DNA of 12,927 bases, from positions 1 through 12,927 of the forward strand of contig JAITQJ010000385.1 of assembly GCA_031288955.1 (NCBI GenBank). Reading direction: 5' to 3'. The stretch comes from Planctomycetaceae bacterium (GTDB lineage Bacteria > Planctomycetota > Planctomycetia > Pirellulales > Thermoguttaceae). Positions 7,031 through 12,927 of the stretch are shown here, one piece after another. The position numbers and the translations under genes are program-made. The notes beneath the pieces were generated by a model. The model was not told where the DNA came from, did no database searches, and saw only the letters and a program-made list of their open reading frames with translations. Positions within the stretch are counted from its first letter, which is position 1. Each line of letters starts with the position of its first letter.

Positions 7031-7783
7031 ATGAGTGCTGAAGAGCAGTTAACTTACGAAAACATTTTGCGGTTGATTAAGGAGCAAGCAATTGAAAGCC
7101 GGCGGGAACGTACCGAACGTGAAGCCGCTGAAGACCGATGCCGCCTCGAACGTGAAGCCGCCGAGGACAAACGCCGCCAAGAAGAGGACAAACGCCGCCA
7201 AGAAGAGGACAAACGCCGTCTTGAGCGCGAAGCCGCCGACGAGAAACGCTGGGTGGAAGCCGAAAAACAGCGTCTTGAACGTGAAGCCGCTGACGAAAAA
7301 CGGCGGCAGGAAGATGAAAAACGCTGGGCGGAAGCCGAAAAACAGCGGAAAGAGTTAAATCAGCAAATCGGCGGTATCGGCAAAAGTATGGGACAACACG
7401 CCGAAGATTTCTTTTACAAAAGATTGGCACGTACTCTGTCGCTCGGCGGTATGACGTTTGAAAAAAGTACACGCAATTTGAAACCTTCGCGGGGGAACGT
7501 ACAAGATGAGTTCGACTTTGTGCTGCACAATGGCATTGGGGTTGTCGTCGGCGAAGTAAAGTACAAGTTTCGCCGCGTTGACCTAAAAAAGTTGATAAAA
7601 CGTAAAGTGCGTAACTTTCGTATTCTGTGTCCCGAATACAGCGATAAGCAGATTTTCCTCGCGATTGCCAGCTTTTCGTTCGAGGACGGAGTCATTGCCG
7701 AAGCCCGCAAGTTAGGTATTGCTGTACTGCAAAAAGACGGTAAAAACGTCGAGTACGACGACAACGATATGAAAGCGTTTTAG
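7031..7783 (+). CDS. Coiled-coil protein with PD-(D/E)XK nuclease-like C-terminal domain (DUF3782-type)
   Basis: A 250-residue protein in two parts. Residues 18-112 are almost entirely Glu, Arg, Lys, Ala and Gln in heptad-like runs (EREAAEDKRRQ, EEDKRRQ, EKRWAEAEKQR), predicting one long highly charged coiled coil encoded by internal tandem repeats. Residues 113-250 form a compact domain: GGIGKSMGQHAEDFF (114-128), then D162 in EFDFVLHNG and E175-V-K177 in GEVKYK. That is the D...E-x-K layout of PD-(D/E)XK restriction-endonuclease-like folds, with E125 in the preceding helix. The arrangement (short coiled coil, GG-x-GK, nuclease-like domain, late ...A.KLGIAVLQ) matches DUF3782-type proteins, known to me as multi-copy hypotheticals in cyanobacteria and other bacteria. 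Substrate, activity and role are not established. It has a strong promoter and Shine-Dalgarno, no operon partner, and is enclosed by inverted repeats. Confidence 0.83.
   Translation: MSAEEQLTYENILRLIKEQAIESRRERTEREAAEDRCRLEREAAEDKRRQEEDKRRQEEDKRRLEREAADEKRWVEAEKQRLEREAADEKRRQEDEKRWAEAEKQRKELNQQIGGIGKSMGQHAEDFFYKRLARTLSLGGMTFEKSTRNLKPSRGNVQDEFDFVLHNGIGVVVGEVKYKFRRVDLKKLIKRKVRNFRILCPEYSDKQIFLAIASFSFEDGVIAEARKLGIAVLQKDGKNVEYDDNDMKAF
7163..7220 (+). repeat. 21-base tandem repeat inside the coiled-coil coding region
   Basis: GAGGACAAACGCCGCCAAGAA begins at 7163 and 7184 without a change, and at 7205 as a third, partial copy diverging at its end. Each unit encodes EDKRRQE. A longer 75-base period also occurs: 7244-7272 and 7319-7347 agree at 28 of 29 positions (encoding KRW-V/A-EAEKQR). 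Both periods keep the reading frame, so copy-number change would lengthen or shorten the coil without breaking the gene. Confidence 0.85.
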
Positions 7784-7786
7784 TAC

Positions 7787-7810
7787 AAAAATCGGTTTTT
7801 TGATTTTTTT
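7787..7810 (+). terminator. Weak AT-rich terminator-like hairpin after the nuclease-like gene
   Basis: AAAAATC (7787-7793) pairs with GATTTTT (7802-7808) around an 8-base loop. The stem begins four bases after the stop codon and runs into further T residues (7809-7810). The stem is nearly all A-T, so strength is doubtful. The GC-richer hairpin at 7813-7830 directly follows and could assist. Read from the minus strand, the pair could also end glgA transcripts. Confidence 0.35.
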
Positions 7811-7812
7811 AT

Positions 7813-7839
7813 CGCAATCTTACGATTGCGGCTCTGAAG
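7813..7839 (-). repeat. Right copy of cassette-flanking inverted repeat, with perfect hairpin
   Basis: CGCAATC (7813-7819), TTAC, GATTGCG (7824-7830) is a perfect 7-base-pair stem with a 4-base loop. Read on the minus strand the loop is GUAA, a GNRA-type tetraloop. The adjoining GCTCTGAAG completes the 16 bases (7824-7839) that are the exact reverse complement of 6925-6940. The minus-strand sense copy would lie shortly after the glgA stop and may stabilise or end that transcript. Confidence 0.7.
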
Positions 7840-7845
7840 TGCGGT

Positions 7846-9342
7846 TTATTTTCCCATTACCTTTTTGTAAAAACGTGCATATTGAGCGGCACTTTTATCC
7901 CAAGACCAGTTTTGCCTCATTCCATTTGCTATCAACTGTTCCCAGAGCGGACGCTGATTCCAATACACCGTCAACGCCCGCCATATTGTTGTGTTCAGGT
8001 CATAGAGCGAGTCGTCGGCAAACGAAAAACCCGTCGCCGTTTTGTTCTCCGCCGTCTCGTCTGTTAAATTCACCACCGTATCCGCCAAACCGCCGGTGTC
8101 GTGGACTATCGGCACCGTCCCGTAAATCTGACTGTACATCTGATTCAAACCGCACGGTTCGTAACGGCTCGGCATCAGGAACGCATCCGCTCCCGCCTCA
8201 ATCAAATGTGCGTTTTCTTCCGAAAACTCCGATTTTACCGCGGCATTGTCAGGATACCGTTCTGCGATACGCTGCAACTTTGCCTCGATATTCGGGTCGC
8301 CTTTGCCGAGCAGTACAAACTGGACACCGTGATTCTCAACCCAGGTCGGTATCGCTTCGGCAATCAAATCAATACCTTTCTGGTACGCAAAGCGGCTGAC
8401 AAGCCCGAAAAGCGGTGTTTCCGGTCGTTTCGGCAAACCGAACGCCGCTTGTAAATCCGCTTTACACACCGGTTTTTTGACGAAAACATTGTCTTCGTTA
8501 TATTTTGTAACAAGATATTTGTCCGTTTCAGGATTCCACTGTTCGCTGCAAACACCGTTGAGAATACCCCGAAGCATCGGTGAACGGTATTGCAGCACCG
8601 ATTCCATACCGCAGCCGAAGCCGGGCGATTGAATTTCCAATGCGTACCGGGGACTGACCGTTGTAATGCCGTCGGCAAACATCACGCCTGCTTTCATCAA
8701 ATTGAGTTTGCCGTAAAACTCCAATTCATTGAACGTAAAATGCTCCCAGCCGATTCCCGTCAAAAGCATATCCCAGTGCCAGAATATCCCCTGATAAGCC
8801 AGATTATGAATTGTATGAATCGTTGCTATTTTTTTGTAATACGGCTGTTGCTTGTAGAGTATCGACTGATATGCCGGTATCAATCCCGTCTGCCAATCGT
8901 TGCTATGAATGATATTCGGCTGCAATGACATTACACTGACGGCTTCCATCACGGCGCGGCAGAAGAAAATAAAGCGTTCACAGTTGTCGGCATAATCCGT
9001 TCCGCCTTCAGTATAAAGTTCATCGCGGTCAAAATACTTGTCTTGCTGAATAAAATAAACCGGCACATCGCTTTTCGGCAGAACACTTTTCCAAAGAGCG
9101 GCATCAACCATTTTATCGCCGACCGGCACGGAAAAATGGTCGCTTAAATCTTCGAGTTTGATGCCGTCTTTGCCGTTATGATGATTTTTAACGTATTGAA
9201 AGACACTGCGGTACGCCGGAATGATGACGGACACATCGTGTCCGAGTCTTCTTAACGCCTTCGGCAGGGACGCACTGACATCGGCAAGTCCGCCGGTTTG
9301 AGCAAACGGCGCAACCTCGCTGCTGACGAATAAAATTTTCAT
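7846..9342 (-). CDS. glgA: Glycogen synthase (ADP-glucose type, GT5)
   Basis: Transfers glucose from ADP-glucose to the non-reducing end of an alpha-1,4-glucan in glycogen synthesis; cytoplasmic. The 498 residues fit the bacterial GT5 length and GT-B fold. The N-terminal half has MKILFVSSEVAPFAQTGGLADV, IIHSNDWQTGLIPAY (145-158) and ITTVSPRYALEI. The C-terminal half has LVSRFAYQKGID (314-325, phosphate-binding Arg317 and Lys322), the EPCGL motif (395-399) and VHDTGGLADTV. The nucleotide-sugar motif K-x-G-G-L reads QTGGL here, with Gln at residue 15 where E. coli GlgA has Lys15. The ATG at 9342 has a good Shine-Dalgarno (AAGGGGAT, 8 bases upstream) and its own predicted promoter. No other glg gene is present. 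It follows the truncated helicase by 93 bases on the same strand. Confidence 0.95.
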   Translation of the reverse strand: MKILFVSSEVAPFAQTGGLADVSASLPKALRRLGHDVSVIIPAYRSVFQYVKNHHNGKDGIKLEDLSDHFSVPVGDKMVDAALWKSVLPKSDVPVYFIQQDKYFDRDELYTEGGTDYADNCERFIFFCRAVMEAVSVMSLQPNIIHSNDWQTGLIPAYQSILYKQQPYYKKIATIHTIHNLAYQGIFWHWDMLLTGIGWEHFTFNELEFYGKLNLMKAGVMFADGITTVSPRYALEIQSPGFGCGMESVLQYRSPMLRGILNGVCSEQWNPETDKYLVTKYNEDNVFVKKPVCKADLQAAFGLPKRPETPLFGLVSRFAYQKGIDLIAEAIPTWVENHGVQFVLLGKGDPNIEAKLQRIAERYPDNAAVKSEFSEENAHLIEAGADAFLMPSRYEPCGLNQMYSQIYGTVPIVHDTGGLADTVVNLTDETAENKTATGFSFADDSLYDLNTTIWRALTVYWNQRPLWEQLIANGMRQNWSWDKSAAQYARFYKKVMGK

Positions 9343-9375
9343 CGCTCGTATCCCCTTCGGTCACAACTTTATCCT

Positions 9376-9404
9376 ATTCTAACACACAAACCGTGCATTG
9401 GCGA
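9376..9404 (-). promoter_or_regulatory. Predicted promoter of glgA
   Basis: On the minus strand TCGCCA (9404-9399), a 17-base spacer and TAGAAT (9381-9376). The predicted start is near 9369, giving a leader of about 27 bases containing the AAGGGGAT ribosome-binding site. The -35 resembles that of argF (TCGACA). It lies entirely in the 93-base gap left after the helicase stop. Confidence 0.5.
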
Positions 9405-9435
9405 TAAAATTCACAAAAATTGAGCGATTTTACGC
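9401..9435 (-). repeat. Imperfect inverted repeat directly after the truncated helicase
   Basis: GCGATAAAAT (9401-9410) and ATTTTACGC (9427-9435) form a 9-base-pair stem with one bulged base and a 16-base loop, starting at the first base after the helicase stop codon. No T-run follows in either direction, so it is a poor intrinsic terminator. It may be a deletion scar or chance AT-rich pairing. Confidence 0.3.
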
Positions 9436-10749
9436 TTATCCATTCGTCAGCGTTGCACTTGTTAGAATCACGCTTGGTATTTTATTGAAGAGTTGTTCCC
9501 GCAATATAGGACCAATGTCTATTGGAACGGCATTGAGCGACACCCGCGGTCTGCCCCGCGAGGTAAACTGCCTGTCCAGGTAATAGACCGACTCCGCTTC
9601 CAGCGACTGCTGCATCCAAACGTCAACCTCCGCTGCCAAAGCGGCGATTTTGTCCCGCGCCGACTTCAGTTCCGTGCGTTCATTCATATCCTCTGTCTTT
9701 TCTATAATATGCCGCAGAGTTTCCTGCAACTTCCGCATCGAACCGGACAGCGGATTCGCAACAATGTGCGTCTCCTTAATCCGTCCGTTGCTGCCCGGTC
9801 TTTCGTCGAGATAATCCTGCAAACTCAAAAAGAACGTCTCCGCTGCGTAAAAACATTCGTCAACTGCCTGCTGCGCTGCCGTCCGGTTTTCACTGTCAAT
9901 TTTCGTTCCCTGCAAAAGTCCTTTCTGCGTTCGGGAATTGTATAACCGGTTCAAATTGTATTCCGCCTGATACTGTGTAACGGAAATTCCAAGATGCTCT
10001 GCTGCCGCCTGTTCCACCGTATGCGCTTCGTCCAGCACCAAATACCGGTACAGAGGCAGAATACTTCCGCCGCCGGCTTTCAAGGCTAAATCACTGAACA
10101 GGACAGCGTGATTGACGACGAGAATCTGCGCGTTGGCAATGCGCCGACGGGCAATGCCGTAAAAGCAATCGTTGTTATGCGGACATTTTTTGCCCAAACA
10201 GTTGCCGGTTTCACAGCAGATTTCGTTCCAGATTTCCCAATCGGGTTCAGGATTAAGACTCGATTTACTGCCGTCGGAATCTGTTTTACTCCAAGCGGTA
10301 ATCCGCTGCATTTCACGCTTCTTACGGTCTTCAAAAAGATTCGCCATCTTTTCGCCGGCACTTTTCAAGCGGCGGAAACACAGATAGTTACTGCGTCCTT
10401 TGACGAGAACGGCAGTAAACTCAAACGGCAGCACCGAGCGTAAAAACGGTATATCTTTGTCGATAAGTTGTTCCTGTAAACTAATCGTGTGCGTTGAAAT
10501 AACGGCGCGGGGCGGTGTATCGTCTCCGCTGCAATGAATATCTTCGCCTGCCGTTTGCAGAATGGCGGGAATCAGATACGCAAAACTCTTACCGACTCCC
10601 GTACCGGCTTCGACGGCAAGATGATGCTCTTTGCGGAACGCCTCCCAAACAGCGTTGGACATATCAAGTTGTTCCTGGCGCAGTTCATAACGTTCCAGCC
10701 GCCGGGCAATCGAACCGTCAGTGCCGAGAATATCGTGCGGAGTCATCAT
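9436..10749 (-). CDS. DinG/XPD-type Fe-S helicase, C-terminally truncated (probable pseudogene)
   Basis: N-terminal 437 residues of a superfamily 2 DNA helicase of the DinG/XPD group, which unwind DNA 5' to 3' using a 4Fe-4S cluster domain. Present: the Q-like region RQEQLDM (24-30), Walker A AGTGVGKS (48-55), motif Ia (VISTHTISLQEQ), four well-placed cysteines for the cluster (C124, C184, C189, C195), DEAH (240-243), an Arch-like helical insert (about 250-400) and motif III LTSATL (429-434). The frame then stops at TNG-TAA. Motifs IV to VI with the arginine finger, about 200 or more residues in full-length homologues, are missing. Only 93 non-coding bases lie before glgA, so a frameshift cannot hide them. 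Without helicase domain 2, ATP hydrolysis coupled to unwinding is not expected. The start and upstream part look healthy. It lies 22 bases after the glycosidase stop, so may be co-transcribed. Confidence 0.85.
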   Translation of the reverse strand: MMTPHDILGTDGSIARRLERYELRQEQLDMSNAVWEAFRKEHHLAVEAGTGVGKSFAYLIPAILQTAGEDIHCSGDDTPPRAVISTHTISLQEQLIDKDIPFLRSVLPFEFTAVLVKGRSNYLCFRRLKSAGEKMANLFEDRKKREMQRITAWSKTDSDGSKSSLNPEPDWEIWNEICCETGNCLGKKCPHNNDCFYGIARRRIANAQILVVNHAVLFSDLALKAGGGSILPLYRYLVLDEAHTVEQAAAEHLGISVTQYQAEYNLNRLYNSRTQKGLLQGTKIDSENRTAAQQAVDECFYAAETFFLSLQDYLDERPGSNGRIKETHIVANPLSGSMRKLQETLRHIIEKTEDMNERTELKSARDKIAALAAEVDVWMQQSLEAESVYYLDRQFTSRGRPRVSLNAVPIDIGPILREQLFNKIPSVILTSATLTNG

Positions 10750-10771
10750 TTCTTAACTGAAACAGAATATC

Positions 10772-12927
10772 TTATTTTATTCCCCAAAAGTTTTCCGCAT
10801 TATTGGGTATTGCTGCCGGCTTGATGGGCTGAACGGCTTGAGCATCGGTGTACAACAAAACTTCCTGCCCCTTTGCCAAAGCGAGTTCGTAATACTGCGG
10901 CTTCACCTCCCGAACGGCAACCGATGAATCTGATACCTGAACCTTGTCTGTAAAATCCAATTTGACAACACAAGGCTCGCCCGCCAGACTTTTAATACGA
11001 ACCCATTGCGTCTTGCCGCCCTTGCGAACCGCTGTAACTAAAAACGCTCCCTCTGCCCGCAAATCACGAAACACCGCATCCTGCCACTCCGCCGGAACTG
11101 CCGGAAATATCCGTATCACACCGCCCCAACTTTGCAAAAGCATCTCTTGAAGCGACTCCGCAGCAACAAGAGAACATTCTATCACTGACCAGCCTTCAAT
11201 GTATTGCGTGTTCGGCATTACCGAAATCTTCGTGTTATGATGCGTCTTCAAACAACGCAGCGCATTTTCTCCGTCCCCTAAATAAGAATACATTGCCGAT
11301 GCCGCCGCAAGAGACCAGCCGTTAAGTCCCTTCGCATTGTCAACCGTTAGCCAATGCTGTACCGACTTTTCCACGAGTTCCCGATTTTCCGGCTGCTCAA
11401 AAGACAAAGTATGCAAAGGATATATCATCAGGATATGCGACCAATGCCGGTGCGAACGTTCAAAGGACATCGTCTTTCCGATACGAAAACCGTTGGCATC
11501 CTGCGGATAGGCGGTGAGGTCTTTCAAAACCCGTTCCCAGTCGGCACTCATCGGGTCGTTGAATTGATACCGGCTATTCAAATACAGCAGCGTTTCGCAA
11601 GCCCAGCGCAGCAGCGACAGATTGTAATTGTTATCCTCATCGTTTCCGTACTCCGGCGAGTGCATTTTCGGCAGATGCAGTTTACCGTCTTCGCCTTTTT
11701 GTAACAATTTCAAATACAGGTTGACCGACTGTTTGAGCAGCGGATAAAAGGCGTGTTTCTTTTGGTCGGTAATAAGTGTATCGTCCATCGAAAAGCGGTA
11801 TTGCTGCCAATAGAGATGCAAAGCCCAGGTGAAGTCGCCCGGATTGAGATATTGGTCAGGAGCCAGCATCCCGTTGCCGCGCAAGCCTTCGTAATCTGTC
11901 GAGTGGGAAACTGTTGCACAGTCATCGAATTGGTAAATATCTTTAGCGTTCCTGACGAAATTGTCCCGCTTCGCATCAATGAATCGGGTAAAAGACTCGC
12001 CGAGTTCCAAGCGGTTCGCTGTATAGACCGGCGAATACGCAATCTGAATGTTCAGGTTCCACCAAATCCGCGGCCAGCCTGTTTGCTGATACCAGGGACC
12101 GAGCAAATCAATGACCATCCGGTCTTGCCGCGTGGCACTTGCCAACTTGTACATTTGATTCCAGTAAAAGCCTTCGATTTGCGAATCGGGTACGGAAACA
12201 AAACTTGCCGGATAATAGGCGTGCCACCAATTTCGATGCGTCTTTTCCAATGTTTCGGAGGTTATTGCGGCAGTTTGTTTGACGCTTGCCAATGCTTCCT
12301 GTTTTGATGTATTTGCCGGAAAAGAGTCGGCAACGGTGAGGATGAGCCGCTTTTTATCGGCTGTCCAGGCGGTTGTGAATGAACCGCCGCCCAGCCGTTT
12401 CTGTTCGCAAAAGTGAATGGAGGCGGAGCCGGCGTGATTCAGCGCAGCGGTTGCCGGCTCTTCGCCGGATTCGGCTGGCGGATTGGGAACGACCTGTATT
12501 TTTTTCATAATGTCGCGGTACACGGCGGCTTCTTTGGGTTCCCAGTGAAAGGCGATGTTTTGTTCTTCGCCGGTCATCTGATAATCAACGATAAGAGCAA
12601 TTTCGTCAGTGTGAACGAAAGCGCGGAAGCGGACAGTTCCTTTATCGGTAATGATTTCGCCGCGGACTTCGGCGTTCCAAAGGTCGGTGCGCAGCGTGCC
12701 GGATTGGATTTGACCGTTTGTTTTGAGAAGGATTCCGCCGAGCGGCAGCCGGGCGTTGTCCCGCCGGTGGTCGGTTATATCGGAGCGTCCGATTTCAAAA
12801 CGGATTTGGTTGTTTCCGTCCTGAAAGATAGTTGCACCGAGCAATCCGTTTCCGAGAAAAGCACCGTGGTTAAACTTTTGCGGCATTTTAACCCAAACGG
12901 GGTCTTGTTTTGCCAAAAAGGTTTGCC
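10772..12927 (-). CDS. GH95-like (alpha/alpha)6-barrel glycoside hydrolase, 5' end outside window
   Basis: Large glycosidase-like protein, at least 714 residues. The reading frame is open to the right edge; TTG at 12916 is the only start-like codon near it, and no signal peptide is seen, so the true start is probably beyond the window. Numbering here is from that TTG. Layout: an N-terminal beta-sandwich (about 10-220, with GAFLGNGLLG at 18-27 and GRSDITDHR at 43-51), a helical linker, the barrel and a C-terminal beta domain. Barrel motifs recall GH95: N287 and N289 in WWNLNIQ match the Asn pair of the GH95 active site, E422 in SPEYG is a candidate acid, and HRHWSH (489-494) with NGWSLA (532-537) matches HRH-x-SHL and GWS-x-A. 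Known GH95 enzymes cleave alpha-L-fucosides or alpha-L-galactosides; this substrate is unknown. It would be expected in the periplasm or outside the cell. It ends 22 bases before the helicase. Confidence 0.8.
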   Translation of the reverse strand, partial: QTFLAKQDPVWVKMPQKFNHGAFLGNGLLGATIFQDGNNQIRFEIGRSDITDHRRDNARLPLGGILLKTNGQIQSGTLRTDLWNAEVRGEIITDKGTVRFRAFVHTDEIALIVDYQMTGEEQNIAFHWEPKEAAVYRDIMKKIQVVPNPPAESGEEPATAALNHAGSASIHFCEQKRLGGGSFTTAWTADKKRLILTVADSFPANTSKQEALASVKQTAAITSETLEKTHRNWWHAYYPASFVSVPDSQIEGFYWNQMYKLASATRQDRMVIDLLGPWYQQTGWPRIWWNLNIQIAYSPVYTANRLELGESFTRFIDAKRDNFVRNAKDIYQFDDCATVSHSTDYEGLRGNGMLAPDQYLNPGDFTWALHLYWQQYRFSMDDTLITDQKKHAFYPLLKQSVNLYLKLLQKGEDGKLHLPKMHSPEYGNDEDNNYNLSLLRWACETLLYLNSRYQFNDPMSADWERVLKDLTAYPQDANGFRIGKTMSFERSHRHWSHILMIYPLHTLSFEQPENRELVEKSVQHWLTVDNAKGLNGWSLAAASAMYSYLGDGENALRCLKTHHNTKISVMPNTQYIEGWSVIECSLVAAESLQEMLLQSWGGVIRIFPAVPAEWQDAVFRDLRAEGAFLVTAVRKGGKTQWVRIKSLAGEPCVVKLDFTDKVQVSDSSVAVREVKPQYYELALAKGQEVLLYTDAQAVQPIKPAAIPNNAENFWGIK

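Noticed and set aside
7077..7472. 131-codon minus-strand frame opposite the coiled-coil gene
   Set aside because: Its low-complexity RLP/VFR-rich sequence is the complement of the tandem repeats; no start signal or family resemblance.
6921..7843. Target-site duplication around the inverted-repeat cassette
   Set aside because: The bases outside the two repeats (GAAT on the left, TGCG on the right) do not match, so classical transposon insertion is not shown.
7800..8399. 199-codon plus-strand frame opposite glgA
   Set aside because: Antisense to conserved GlgA sequence, Ser/Pro/Arg-rich and without motifs.

Overview
The window reads as a stretch of ordinary chromosome from a member of the Planctomycetota. 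This is an inference from protein families, not from a marker gene. The clues are a secreted beta-propeller protein opening with the W-x-x-FRGPNG signature common in that phylum, a polytopic membrane protein ending in an IYLLLRR-x-VDATPFNEVY-like tail, and an FtsH with a long acidic N-terminus. GC content looks moderate, near 50%. There is no phage, plasmid, rRNA, tRNA, CRISPR or transposase signal.

Left part (1-4585): ftsH runs leftward. A back-to-back promoter region (about 2190-2294) separates it from a rightward secreted PQQ-like beta-propeller protein. argF (ornithine carbamoyltransferase) follows on the + strand with its own strong promoter.

Middle (4604-6820): a two-gene minus-strand operon converges on argF. 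It encodes a membrane protein of unknown function and a secreted calcineurin-like phosphoesterase. The two are separated by 3 bases (stop TAA, AAA, ATG), so they are probably translationally coupled.

Cassette (6925-7839): one rightward gene encodes a repetitive charged coiled coil fused to a PD-(D/E)XK nuclease-like domain (DUF3782-type). It has a near-consensus sigma-70 promoter. It is bracketed by two inverted copies of a small repeat (16 identical bases), each continuing into a palindromic core. This is the most unusual structure in the window and the best candidate for a small mobile or repeat-associated unit.

Right part (7846-12927, all minus strand): a GH95-like (alpha/alpha)6 glycosidase, running off the right edge, is followed by a DinG/XPD-type Fe-S helicase and then glgA (glycogen synthase). 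The helicase stops directly after motif III and lacks its whole second RecA domain. Only 93 bases separate its stop from glgA, so the missing part was deleted rather than frameshifted.

Functionally the window mixes housekeeping (protein quality control, arginine synthesis, glycogen synthesis) with envelope or secreted functions (propeller protein, phosphoesterase, glycosidase). No gene-free stretch exceeds 300 bases. The longest is 6821-7030, which holds two divergent promoters and one repeat copy.
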